22,622 bases of DNA, taken from NCBI GenBank assembly GCA_003521815.1, contig DPHE01000081.1:41241-63862 (forward strand), written 5' to 3'. Below the pieces are notes generated by a model that saw only the letters and a program-made list of their open reading frames with translations, searched no databases and was not told the origin of the DNA. The stretch is from Colwellia sp. (lineage in GTDB: Bacteria > Pseudomonadota > Gammaproteobacteria > Enterobacterales > Alteromonadaceae). The position numbers were made by a program, and so were the translations under genes. Of the stretch, positions 1 through 8,056 are shown in pieces; position 1 is the first letter of the stretch; the number at the start of each line of letters is the position of its first letter.

Positions 1-44
1 GAGGTACGAGCAGTCGAAGGACAACTCGCAACTCAATACTCATG

Positions 45-656
45 TTACTGCCAGCTTGGCATTTTACCTTCAAAAGCTTCGATGGTTTCTAGTTTATTTA
101 AAGTCCAACCAACACTATCTACACCTTCTTCTAGGCAGTATTTGTGAAACTCACCTAGTTCAAAGTTAAAGCTCACTTTAGCCCCAGTTTCATTGATGAA
201 AGAAACATTATTATTTTTTAAATCAACTCTTAATGTTAGTTTTGCATCTTGAGATTGAGTGAATAACTGTTCAACTTCATCTTCGCTTAGTTTAATCGGT
301 AAAAGACCAATGTTAATACAATTACCGTAAAAAATATCAGCAAAGCTAGGTGCTATTACTACTTTAAAACCAAACTCTTCTAATGCCCATGGTGCATGTT
401 CACGACTTGAACCACAGCCGAAATTTTCACGAGCAAGTAATATGCTAGTGTCTTTATATTCTGGTTTATTTAAAATAAACTCAGGATTTGGCTCTTTGCC
501 ACTGTGATCAAGATAGCGACTATCGTGAAATAAATGTACACCAAAACCAACACGTTCAGTTTTTTGTAAAAATTGTTTTGGGATGATTTGATCGGTATCG
601 ACATTGGCGATATCTAAAGGCACAACCAAGCCTGTATGTGTAGTAAATTTTTCCAT
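45..656 (-). CDS. leuD: 3-isopropylmalate dehydratase small subunit
   Basis: Small subunit of isopropylmalate isomerase, which with LeuC converts 2-isopropylmalate to 3-isopropylmalate in leucine biosynthesis. The 203 residues match the usual length of about 200. Family hallmarks are visible: an N-terminal stretch with DIANVDTDQIIPKQFL, and the swivelling-domain signature FGCGSSREHAPWAL near residue 80. The ATG at 654-656 is preceded by GAGGAA at good spacing. It is the last gene of leuABCD, 27 bases after leuC. The 44 bases beyond its stop, up to the window edge, show no clear terminator. Function is certain from family knowledge. Confidence 0.97.
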   Translation of the reverse strand: MEKFTTHTGLVVPLDIANVDTDQIIPKQFLQKTERVGFGVHLFHDSRYLDHSGKEPNPEFILNKPEYKDTSILLARENFGCGSSREHAPWALEEFGFKVVIAPSFADIFYGNCINIGLLPIKLSEDEVEQLFTQSQDAKLTLRVDLKNNNVSFINETGAKVSFNFELGEFHKYCLEEGVDSVGWTLNKLETIEAFEGKMPSWQ

Positions 657-683
657 GTTCTATTCCTCAGTAGGCTGTATGTT

Positions 684-2108
684 TTACGCGTTTAAATCAA
701 CAAAGTGACCGGCAATCGCTGCTGCTGCAGCCATTTCAGGGCTAACTAAGTGAGTACGACTTCCACGACCTTGACGACCTTCAAAGTTACGATTACTGGT
801 TGATGCACAACGATCGCCTTCTTCAAGTACATCGTCGTTCATACCTAAACACATAGAACAACCCGGTAGGCGCCACTCAAAACCCGCTTCAGAAAATATT
901 TTATCTAAACCTTCGCTTTCTGCTTGTTCTTTTACTCGATATGAGCCAGGAACAACAATAGCATCTATTGAGCTTTGTACACGTTGCCCTTTAGCGGTGT
1001 AATCTTTAACAACACTTGCTGCCGCTCTAAGATCTTCAATGCGTGAGTTAGTACAAGAGCCTATAAAAACCTTGTTCACGCTAATATCAGTGATCTTAGA
1101 ACCAGCAACTAGATCCATGTAAGCTAAAGCGTTTACACATGACTCTTTTTCAATAGGATCATTAAAATCATCTGGAGAAGGAACAATACTGTCGACACTG
1201 GTAACTTGACCTGGATTAGTACCCCAGGTTACTTGTGCTTTAATATCTTTAGCCGAAAGTGTTATTGTGCTATCAAAAATAGCATCATCATCTGATTTTA
1301 GTTGCTTCCAATCATTAACCGCTTGTTGCCAAACATTGCCTTTTGGTGCGTATTCTCTACCTTCTACATAATCAAAGGTTGTTTGATCAGGGGCAACTAA
1401 ACCAGCTTTTGCACCAAACTCTATGCTCATGTTACATACAGTCATGCGTTCTTCCATGCTCAATGCTTCAATGGCTTCACCGCAATATTCAACCACATAA
1501 CCTGTTGCGCCAGCACTGCCAGTTTTACCTATAATGGCAAGAATAATATCTTTTGCGCTAATGCCTTTGCCAACATGGCCTTTAACTTCTACCTTCATGG
1601 TTTTAGCTTTAGTTTGACGCAAGGTTTGTGTAGCAAAAACATGCTCAACTTCAGAAGTACCGATACCAAAAGCTAATGCGCCAAATGCGCCATGAGTTGC
1701 GGTATGTGAATCACCACAAACTATGATAGTGCCAGGTAATGTTAAACCAAGCTCAGGACCCATAACGTGGGCTATACCTTGGTTTTTATGGCCCATACCA
1801 AATAGTTCAATGCCAAAGTCTTTACAATTTTTTTCTAGTGCACGTAACTGGTTTGCAGCGCCATCACCTGCGGCATCAATTTTAATTGAGCGAGTTGAAA
1901 TGTTGTGATCCATTGTTGCTATTGTACGCTCAGGATGGCGAACAGGGCGATTATGAAAACGTAAATTTGCAAAGGCTTGCGGTGAAGTTACTTCATGAAT
2001 CAAATGACGATCAACGTAAAGTAATGGTGTTTCACCTGCTTTTTCTTCGACTAAATGCGTTTGCCATAATTTTTCATATAATGTTTGTGGTGCAGTATTG
2101 GTTGTCAT
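684..2108 (-). CDS. leuC: 3-isopropylmalate dehydratase large subunit
   Basis: Large, 4Fe-4S-binding subunit of isopropylmalate isomerase, an aconitase-family enzyme. The three cluster cysteines are present: GSCTNSR at about residue 362 and PGCSMCLGMN at about residues 427 and 430. The glycine-rich GRQGRGSRTHLVSPEMAAAA motif is near the C terminus. The frame is open 24 codons further upstream, but that part overlaps the end of leuB. The natural start is the ATG at 2106-2108 (MTTNTAPQTLYEKLW), one base after the leuB stop. This gives 474 residues, close to the 466 of E. coli. The tight spacing suggests translational coupling to leuB. Confidence 0.96.
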   Translation of the reverse strand: MTTNTAPQTLYEKLWQTHLVEEKAGETPLLYVDRHLIHEVTSPQAFANLRFHNRPVRHPERTIATMDHNISTRSIKIDAAGDGAANQLRALEKNCKDFGIELFGMGHKNQGIAHVMGPELGLTLPGTIIVCGDSHTATHGAFGALAFGIGTSEVEHVFATQTLRQTKAKTMKVEVKGHVGKGISAKDIILAIIGKTGSAGATGYVVEYCGEAIEALSMEERMTVCNMSIEFGAKAGLVAPDQTTFDYVEGREYAPKGNVWQQAVNDWKQLKSDDDAIFDSTITLSAKDIKAQVTWGTNPGQVTSVDSIVPSPDDFNDPIEKESCVNALAYMDLVAGSKITDISVNKVFIGSCTNSRIEDLRAAASVVKDYTAKGQRVQSSIDAIVVPGSYRVKEQAESEGLDKIFSEAGFEWRLPGCSMCLGMNDDVLEEGDRCASTSNRNFEGRQGRGSRTHLVSPEMAAAAAIAGHFVDLNA

Positions 2109-2109
2109 G

Positions 2110-3198
2110 TTACGCGCTCTCAATTTGTTGACAGATATAATCACCAACTTCGCTGGTGCTTTTAGCATTGTGTCTTTCACTTGCAGGTAATAAATCAGCC
2201 GTAAGTACGCCGTTATCTAAGGCGTTGCTCACTGCTTTTTCAATGGCATTTGCCGCCGCATCTTCATTTAAACTGTAACGAAGCATTAATGCAGCCGATA
2301 AAATTTGTGCTACCGGATTTGCGATGCCCATACCGGCGATATCTGGTGCACTGCCGCCTGCTGGTTCATACATGCCAAAACCTTGAGCATTTAGGCTTGA
2401 TGAAGGTAATAAGCCCATAGAGCCGGTAATCATCGCGCAGATATCAGATAAAATATCACCGAATAAGTTTGGACATAGCATCACGTCAAATTGGTTAGGA
2501 TCACGTACTAACTGCATGGCAGCGTTATCAACATATAAATGTTCTAATTCTACTTCAGGATATTCAACAGCGACTTCTTCAACGACTTGACGCCATAATT
2601 GGCTAGTCGCTAGTACATTAGCTTTATCTACTGAAGTTACTTTGTTATCACGTTTTTGTGCTGCTTGAAAAGCTAGATGAGCAATGCGTTTTATTTCACG
2701 ACGTGAATAAAACATAGAATCGAAACCAGTTTCTTCTTCGCCTTCGCCTCGGCGACCTTTTGGCTCACCAAAATAAATATCACCAGTTAACTCACGAATA
2801 ACTAATACATCAAAACCTTGCTCAGAAATATCGCTACGTAACGTTGATAATGCCGAAAGAGCAGGTTGTAATGTGGCTGGGCGCATATTACAAAACAACT
2901 CAAAACGAGAGCGTAAGCTTAACAATGCACAGCGCTCAGGCTGTTCAGTTGGTGGTAAGTTCGCCCACTTAGGACCACCTACAGAGCCAAATAAAATAGC
3001 GTCACTTTCTTCACAACCTTTCATGGTTGTATCAGGTAAGGCATGGCCATGAAGATCAATGGCAGCACCACCGACATCGTAATCTTTAGTATTAATTTCT
3101 ATATCAAATTTGGCTGAAATAGCGTTTAACACTTTTTTAGCTTCAACCATAATTTCCGGACCGATACCATCACCGGCTAAAATTGCTATGTTGGACAT
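2110..3198 (-). CDS. leuB: 3-isopropylmalate dehydrogenase
   Basis: NAD-dependent oxidative decarboxylation of 3-isopropylmalate to the precursor of 2-oxoisocaproate, in the cytoplasm. The 362 residues match the family. Visible motifs are the N-terminal nucleotide-binding start IAILAGDGIGPEI, the substrate-binding arginines in ERCALLSLRSRFELFCNMRP, the VRELTGDIYFGEPKGR loop, and the C-terminal GSAPDIAGMGIANP. Start ATG at 3196-3198. A 153-base gap with two small hairpins separates it from leuA upstream. Its stop is one base from the leuC start. Confidence 0.97.
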   Translation of the reverse strand: MSNIAILAGDGIGPEIMVEAKKVLNAISAKFDIEINTKDYDVGGAAIDLHGHALPDTTMKGCEESDAILFGSVGGPKWANLPPTEQPERCALLSLRSRFELFCNMRPATLQPALSALSTLRSDISEQGFDVLVIRELTGDIYFGEPKGRRGEGEEETGFDSMFYSRREIKRIAHLAFQAAQKRDNKVTSVDKANVLATSQLWRQVVEEVAVEYPEVELEHLYVDNAAMQLVRDPNQFDVMLCPNLFGDILSDICAMITGSMGLLPSSSLNAQGFGMYEPAGGSAPDIAGMGIANPVAQILSAALMLRYSLNEDAAANAIEKAVSNALDNGVLTADLLPASERHNAKSTSEVGDYICQQIESA

Positions 3199-3233
3199 GT
3201 TACTTTACCTTTAAATTTTTATAAAAACGCTCA

Positions 3234-3295
3234 TCGAACTCAAAGTTCGAAATAACGTTATGCTATATTTTTATGCTCAATATTGACTAATTGAG
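3234..3295 (-). other. Hairpins in the leuA-leuB gap
   Basis: The 153-base gap between leuA and leuB contains a perfect 7-bp stem with a three-base loop (3234-3240 with 3244-3250, TCGAACT and AGTTCGA). It also has a weaker 6-bp stem (3276-3281 with 3290-3295). In the minus direction a TTTTT run follows the first stem after about six bases. It could act as a weak internal terminator or as a processing or stability element within the operon. Only the structure is seen; the role is inferred. Confidence 0.4.
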
Positions 3296-3351
3296 TGCGT
3301 CATTATTGTTAATTAATCGTTAGCAGGAGCGACTTTATTCGCTTTGTTGGA

Positions 3352-4926
3352 TTAATTCTTATTTTCTTTTGTTTGTTTTAATTCTGCAATTGTCATGGCG
3401 CGGCGGATGCTATTCAATGCATGAATAAGCGCTTGTCCTGAGGCTTCAATAACATCGGTTTCTAAACCATAGCCGTGAAAGTTTCTATCTTGCCAAGTGA
3501 TCACTAAATCAGCCTGACCTAAGCCATCTTCACCGGAGCCTTTATTTGATATTTTATAATCACTTACGTCGAAATCAATGTCGACAGTTTGCTTAATTGC
3601 TTGATATAAAGCATCAACGGGTCCATTACCTGTAGCAGCATGAATCTTACTTTCAGTTTCATCACCAGATACTAATTTAATACTCGCAGTAGCAAAGTCG
3701 CCATCACCACATTGTACTTTTATATTTTCCAAGCGGTAATAATCTTTTAAATCTTTTTGTTGTAATTTAAATACTAAGGCTTCTAAATCATCATCAAATA
3801 CCTGACCCTTTTTATCAGCTAAGGCTAAAAAGTCAGCGTAAAGTTCTTCAATATCATAATCAGTTTCTTTATAACCTAAACTTTCCATGCGGTGTTTAAT
3901 GACATGGCGACCACTGCGTGAGGTTAGGTTTAATTTGGTTTTAGCAATGCCGACACTTTCAGGCGTCATTATTTCATAAGTATTACTGGCTTTTAACATG
4001 CCGTCTTGATGAATTCCTGATGAGTGGCTAAAGGCATTACCGCCAACAATGGCTTTATTTAATTGTACTGGCATGTTGCATAACGTACTGACTAATTTAG
4101 ACGTACGGGCAATTTCTTGATGGTTAATATGCGTATTTACGCCTAAGAGTGCTTGGCGAGTTTGCATGATCATGGCTACTTCTTCTAAAGAACAATTACC
4201 CGCACGCTCTCCAATGCCATTAATAGTACATTCAATTTGGCGAGCACCTGCCTGAACTGCCGCCATAGAATTTGCTACTGCTAACCCTAAGTCGTTATGA
4301 CAGTGTACTGAAATAATCGCTTTATCAATATTAGGTACACGGTTGAATAAGTTGGTAATAATACCTTGGAATTCAAATGGTAAAGTATAACCGACTGTAT
4401 CTGGAATATTTACGGTCGTTGCGCCGGCATCAATAGCGGCTTCAACCATACGACATAAATTATCAATAGGGGTGCGACCGGCATCTTCACAAGAAAATTC
4501 GACATCATCAGTAAATCTACGTGCATATTTTACCGCATGTACAGCCATGGCTTGAACATCAGCAAATTCTTTTTTCAATTTTTGTTGAACATGTACATCA
4601 GACGTAGAAATAAAAGTATGAATACGAAATTGATCCGCTACTCCTAGTGACTGTGCACAGGCATCAATATCCGCTTCAACGGCACGTGCTAAACCACAAA
4701 CACGTGCATCTTTTATAATACGGGCAATTTGTTGTACTGACTCAAAGTCACCGGGAGAAGATACAGGAAAGCCAACTTCCATTACATCCACTCCTAAACG
4801 CTCAAGTGATAAGGCTATTTGAAGTTTTTCATGCACGGATAAGCTAGCATTTAATGCCTGCTCTCCATCGCGTAGGGTGGTGTCAAAAATAATGACATTG
4901 TCAGTTGATGCTGCTCTATTGCTCAT
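3352..4926 (-). CDS. leuA: 2-isopropylmalate synthase
   Basis: First committed step of leucine synthesis: condensation of acetyl-CoA with 2-oxoisovalerate. The 524 residues match the E. coli form (523). The N-terminal TIM barrel starts with IIFDTTLRDGEQ (residues 12-23) and carries the metal-binding HCHNDLG (208-214) and NGIGERAGN loops. The C-terminal regulatory domain, which binds leucine for feedback inhibition, covers roughly the last 130 residues. The ATG at 4924-4926 follows AAGGAT at suitable spacing. Expression is very likely controlled by the leader attenuator at 5039-5190, with feedback inhibition acting on the enzyme. Confidence 0.97.
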   Translation of the reverse strand: MSNRAASTDNVIIFDTTLRDGEQALNASLSVHEKLQIALSLERLGVDVMEVGFPVSSPGDFESVQQIARIIKDARVCGLARAVEADIDACAQSLGVADQFRIHTFISTSDVHVQQKLKKEFADVQAMAVHAVKYARRFTDDVEFSCEDAGRTPIDNLCRMVEAAIDAGATTVNIPDTVGYTLPFEFQGIITNLFNRVPNIDKAIISVHCHNDLGLAVANSMAAVQAGARQIECTINGIGERAGNCSLEEVAMIMQTRQALLGVNTHINHQEIARTSKLVSTLCNMPVQLNKAIVGGNAFSHSSGIHQDGMLKASNTYEIMTPESVGIAKTKLNLTSRSGRHVIKHRMESLGYKETDYDIEELYADFLALADKKGQVFDDDLEALVFKLQQKDLKDYYRLENIKVQCGDGDFATASIKLVSGDETESKIHAATGNGPVDALYQAIKQTVDIDFDVSDYKISNKGSGEDGLGQADLVITWQDRNFHGYGLETDVIEASGQALIHALNSIRRAMTIAELKQTKENKN

Positions 4927-4964
4927 GTGCTTATCCTTTATATGCCTAGTTGTTGCTTGCTAAT

Positions 4965-5011
4965 TATACCCGGTCCAGCTGAATCATGCATCTTCAAGTG
5001 GAACGGGTATA
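4965..5011. repeat. Imperfect hairpin element in leuA 5' UTR
   Basis: A 47-base inverted repeat with outer arms TATACCCG (4965-4972) and CGGGTATA (5004-5011). The inner stems are TCCA with TGGA (4974-4977, 4999-5002) and TGAA with TTCA (4980-4983, 4993-4996). The loop contains ATGCAT. It lies between the leu attenuator terminator and the leuA ribosome binding site. Short intergenic palindromes ending in GGTATA are common in Alteromonadales, so a dispersed REP- or MITE-like element is the likeliest identity. No second copy was found in this window. Confidence 0.5.
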
Positions 5012-5038
5012 TATTAAAGCTAAAAAACGCATAGACGT

Positions 5039-5068
5039 AAAAAAACCCGCGTTAGTTAGCGCAGGTTT
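5039..5068 (-). terminator. leu attenuator terminator
   Basis: Read on the minus strand, AAACCTGCG and CGCGGGTTT form a 9-bp stem (5060-5068 with 5043-5051, one G-U pair). The loop is 8 bases, and a seven-U tract covers 5039-5045. The upstream arm also belongs to the competing antiterminator. It lies 37 bases beyond the last antiterminator element and about 113 bases before leuA, in line with a classical attenuator. Confidence 0.85.
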
Positions 5069-5137
5069 CATTTGAATATCTTATTTTTTATCTCTAATAA
5101 ATGAAGTAATTAAATAAGCAATAAAACCTAATCGCGC
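5059..5137 (-). promoter_or_regulatory. leu antiterminator structure
   Basis: The minus-strand segment from 5120-5129 (AGGTTTTATT) pairs over 10 bp (one G-U) with AATGAAACCT from 5063-5072. After a 4-base bulge, GCGC at 5134-5137 pairs with GCGC at 5059-5062. This 14-bp helix uses the same bases as the left arm of the terminator, so the two folds exclude each other. A small pause hairpin, CGCAC with GTGCG (loop TCATC), overlaps the last leucine codons of the leader. A ribosome stalled on those codons would release the antiterminator strand. The pairing is read directly; the regulation is inferred from the leu attenuation model. Confidence 0.75.
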
Positions 5138-5190
5138 ACGATGAGTGCGAGGAGGAGGTTGGGTGTTGTATACTTAATTAATTTAATCAT
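5128..5190 (-). CDS. leuL: leu operon leader peptide
   Basis: A 20-codon open frame: ATG at 5188-5190, stop TAG at 5128-5130. The peptide ends NLLLALIVRD. Codons 12-14 are CTC CTC CTC, followed by GCA CTC ATC GTG, so leucine is read with CTC, which looks uncommon here beside TTA. Isoleucine and valine follow. It begins about 35 bases after the predicted transcription start and ends just before the antiterminator. E. coli LeuL is a comparable 28-residue peptide with four adjacent Leu codons. The ribosome binding site is weak: AGAAGAA lies about 20 bases upstream. It has no product role beyond sensing charged leucyl-tRNA. Confidence 0.8.
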   Translation of the reverse strand: MIKLIKYTTPNLLLALIVRD

Positions 5191-5231
5191 TATATAAGGT
5201 AAAAAATTCTTCTAAAATTACTATATGCCTA

Positions 5232-5261
5232 TTAATAACGCATATACTCTAACACTGTCAA
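5232..5261 (-). promoter_or_regulatory. leu operon promoter
   Basis: On the minus strand a perfect -35 TTGACA (5256-5261) is followed, after an 18-base spacer, by TATTAA (5232-5237) as -10. The predicted start near 5225 would give a leader RNA of about 185 nt ending at the terminator at 5039, the usual size for a leu attenuator. The region between the Wzi gene end (5310) and this promoter shows no good terminator. Confidence 0.6.
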
Positions 5262-5309
5262 ATGAAATATTATTAAGTGCTAGATAAATTAGTTATATGT
5301 CGTTAGGTA

Positions 5310-6833
5310 CTATAGATTATATTCAACCATAAAAGAGGCATTAAAATCTGTTTTATTACTGATTTCATTCTCAAAAGTTGAACGGCTTATCTCTGCTGCT
5401 AAGGTAAAGCGCCAGTTTTTATAATCATGTAGAACACTACTTGATATCATCCAAACCTGTTCTGCAATACTCGTTACTGTATTGCCAATGATAGGGTTGT
5501 CAGGAGCTCGATCGCTATTATCATAATTAAGATCTATATACCGTAGTTTATTGGTTAGTCTGGTGTTTATACTAAGCTGTGAAATAGTGCCTAGTATATA
5601 CGTTCTTGCATCGTTGTCATAAGTACTACCAATAGTTCGGCCATTATAACGCATCCCTGTTGCATAACTTGAATGCTCATAATAGCAATCACCAATATCT
5701 TCTCTACCTGTAAAATTTGGGCAGCTTTGATAAGTGTCGGTATATTCAATATAAGCGGTGGTAGGTAATAAAAATAAATTAAGCTGCACATCCATACCGC
5801 CTTGAACTTGAGCTTTTGTCACTAGCCCAAAACCACCTGAGTTATCACCATCTTCAGCAAAGTACTGACCATAAAATGCAACGGGCGTATTAAATAGGTT
5901 AAATGAGTAGCGCATATCGAAACCTGCTTGTTGATTAGCAGGATTTGGCGTGTTTTCATTACACACTACCCCATCAATACCACAGTTAGTTTTGCCCAGA
6001 AGTATATCACCAAAAATGGATAAGCTTTGAGAACGACCATCCCCACCCCATTGCGCTAGACGAGTAATACCTAACTCTAAATTCTTAAACGGTTTTAAAT
6101 TTAATCTAAATCCCCAGAGTAGGGTGTTTTTAACGACACGTTCGTCATCCATTTTCCCCATAAAACTAGTAACTGTCCATGGAATATCAAACTCTGTGAA
6201 AGGTACTGTAAATGGTTCGGCTGATTTACGAGAAATTGCTATTGCAGTAATTGGGCGGGCATTATTGGTTAAGCTTAAACTAGTATCCCAAGTTGGGCCA
6301 TACCAACGATTTTGTCGACCAAAAGAAAGTACCCAATTACCAACAAATGCAGCAATATAGCTTTCATCAAAACGAGTTTTTTCGCCATCGAAAGGATTAT
6401 GCGTATAGCTTGGAGCAAATTTAGCCGCAAAATTTTCGAACAGTATACTTGAGTGCACACTGATACTATTTTTATCACTTACTTGATCGCCAAAACTGGT
6501 AAAACGTTTATTTTCAACGCCAATTTTTGCTTTTATACGAGTTTGATTTTGGTTAGCGAGCTTAAATTGATGATTAATATAATGATAAGCACTTTGCTGA
6601 TTTGCGCTTAAGCTATCACGGTTAATATTTTTAATATCACGAATTATATCGTGCCACATGAGCGGGTAAGTGGTTACGGGGGTAATTATATGGCCAGTGT
6701 CAGCAAGTAGCTGAATATTAGCTTTTAAGTAAATGTCTGACGTGTCTACCCAAGGCTCAGCTAATGATAGTGTGCTAAAGGTGATACCTGTCACTAAAAT
6801 TAGCCAAGTAAAAAGTGATTTAGAAGATAACAT
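5310..6833 (-). CDS. Capsule assembly Wzi family outer-membrane protein
   Basis: A 507-residue predicted outer-membrane beta-barrel of the Wzi family. In Klebsiella and E. coli, Wzi anchors group 1 capsule to the cell surface. A signal peptide is visible at residues 1-25 (cleavage after LSLA). The family's signature region, RQNRWYGPTWDTSLSLTNNA, is followed by alternating-residue strands and ends NASFMVEYNL, typical of a barrel C terminus. It sits at the edge of a surface-glycan cluster and is divergent from the glycerophosphotransferase-like gene. Many marine gammaproteobacteria carry Wzi relatives without a classical capsule locus, so the exact ligand is unknown. Confidence 0.85.
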   Translation of the reverse strand: MLSSKSLFTWLILVTGITFSTLSLAEPWVDTSDIYLKANIQLLADTGHIITPVTTYPLMWHDIIRDIKNINRDSLSANQQSAYHYINHQFKLANQNQTRIKAKIGVENKRFTSFGDQVSDKNSISVHSSILFENFAAKFAPSYTHNPFDGEKTRFDESYIAAFVGNWVLSFGRQNRWYGPTWDTSLSLTNNARPITAIAISRKSAEPFTVPFTEFDIPWTVTSFMGKMDDERVVKNTLLWGFRLNLKPFKNLELGITRLAQWGGDGRSQSLSIFGDILLGKTNCGIDGVVCNENTPNPANQQAGFDMRYSFNLFNTPVAFYGQYFAEDGDNSGGFGLVTKAQVQGGMDVQLNLFLLPTTAYIEYTDTYQSCPNFTGREDIGDCYYEHSSYATGMRYNGRTIGSTYDNDARTYILGTISQLSINTRLTNKLRYIDLNYDNSDRAPDNPIIGNTVTSIAEQVWMISSSVLHDYKNWRFTLAAEISRSTFENEISNKTDFNASFMVEYNL

Positions 6834-6913
6834 GCTAGTAAATATCCATTCAATAGTTTTACAATTCCATCTGCTTTAATCAAATAAAGTGTATGTTAAT
6901 GCTGAAAAATTAA

Positions 6914-6919
6914 ATTATA
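6914..6919 (-). promoter_or_regulatory. Possible -10 box for the Wzi gene
   Basis: A perfect TATAAT on the minus strand lies in the 166-base divergent gap, about 80 bases upstream of the Wzi start. No good -35 lies at the right distance, so this is a candidate only. Confidence 0.3.
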
Positions 6920-6999
6920 CGTGTTTTCATCCATGTTATATAGAGCTAAAATGGTGATAATTAACAGGTCTTTATTTTATTAGATAAGTTGAATGTTTC

Positions 7000-8040
7000 A
7001 TGCTGACAAAACGTTATTTGTTTTATATTTCTCAAAATTATTCTTATGCTATTTTACGGCCCCTGCAAATTGCTATTTTAGCGAGGGGAGATCAAGTTGC
7101 TTGGTTTTTAGAGGGCAAAAACGTTAATGCTGATTTTTTAACCGCCGATGAATTCCAATTAATGTCAATTGAAGAGATAAAAAATTATAACCCTGTGGCT
7201 GTCTTTTATCCTGCCAACATAGCACCTACTTTTTTACCTGGTATTAACGTGGCTGTTTTTCACGGATTTGATGCAGGTAAGGTGGATAAAAAAGGCAATA
7301 ATGATCACTTTAAAATTAGAAATTGCTTCGATCTTTATTGTACTCAAGGGCCAAGTACAACATTGCCTTTTTTAGAGTTAGCGAAGCAATATGATCATTT
7401 TACAGTGGCAGAAACAGGATGGTGTGCGCTGGATAGGCTTTATTTAGAAAATAAAAGTATACCTGTAAATAGACCAACGATTCTACTATGTTCTACTTTT
7501 TCAAAAAAGCTATCTTGTGCCCCTCATTTATTTGACACAGTAAAAAGACTAAGTCAATTAGGTAAGTGGAATTGGTTAGTGCAGCTTCATCCTAAAATGC
7601 CAGTAGATATTGTGAATAAATATAAGTCTATTCAAAATGATAATTTATCATTTATCGAAACGGATAATGTTATCCCATTGCTACAAAAAGCTGACGTGAT
7701 GGTTTGTGATACATCGTCAGTTTTAATCATGTTTTTATTGTTAGGTAAGCCAGTGGTGACCTATAAAAATATAGCGCCAAAAAATTACTTAATGGATATA
7801 GATAATGTTGACTTACTCGAGTCGTCAATTGAAACTGCACTGCAAAAACCGCCACAATTAATGGCGCATATTAAAGAGTTTATAAAGAGAACTCATCCTT
7901 ATAATGATGGGAATTCGTCAATAAGAGTTTTAAGTGCTGTTGATGAATTGTTATCTGGTAAGCTCTTATTAGGTAAAAAGCCAACAGATTTTTTTAGGCA
8001 ATTTAAAATGCGAAAAAAACTAAAGTATTGGCAACTATAA
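7000..8040 (+). CDS. CDP-glycerol glycerophosphotransferase-like protein
   Basis: A 346-residue protein resembling the C-terminal catalytic half of the CDP-glycerol:glycerophosphate glycerophosphotransferase (TagB/TagF) family. Supporting features are the VFHGFDAG motif (about 86-93), the HPKM motif (about 197), and the typical ADVMVCDTSSVLIMFLLLGKPVV segment (about 231-253), whose DxSS is characteristic. There is no signal peptide, so it probably acts at the cytoplasmic face on a lipid-linked or LPS core acceptor. It forms an operon with the GT2 gene 16 bases downstream. The start ATG at 7000-7002 has only a weak ribosome binding site. The donor (CDP-glycerol or another CDP-alditol) cannot be read from sequence. 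Confidence 0.75.
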   Translation: MLTKRYLFYISQNYSYAILRPLQIAILARGDQVAWFLEGKNVNADFLTADEFQLMSIEEIKNYNPVAVFYPANIAPTFLPGINVAVFHGFDAGKVDKKGNNDHFKIRNCFDLYCTQGPSTTLPFLELAKQYDHFTVAETGWCALDRLYLENKSIPVNRPTILLCSTFSKKLSCAPHLFDTVKRLSQLGKWNWLVQLHPKMPVDIVNKYKSIQNDNLSFIETDNVIPLLQKADVMVCDTSSVLIMFLLLGKPVVTYKNIAPKNYLMDIDNVDLLESSIETALQKPPQLMAHIKEFIKRTHPYNDGNSSIRVLSAVDELLSGKLLLGKKPTDFFRQFKMRKKLKYWQL

Positions 8041-8056
8041 TTATTTTGGAAATATA

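Noticed and set aside
1343..2131. Plus-strand frames inside leuC and leuB
   Set aside because: They are antisense to well-conserved leu genes, with low-complexity products and no start signals.
2109..2180. 24-codon N-terminal extension of leuC
   Set aside because: It overlaps the end of leuB, does not look like LeuC, and the ATG at 2106-2108 gives the normal protein length and tight operon spacing.
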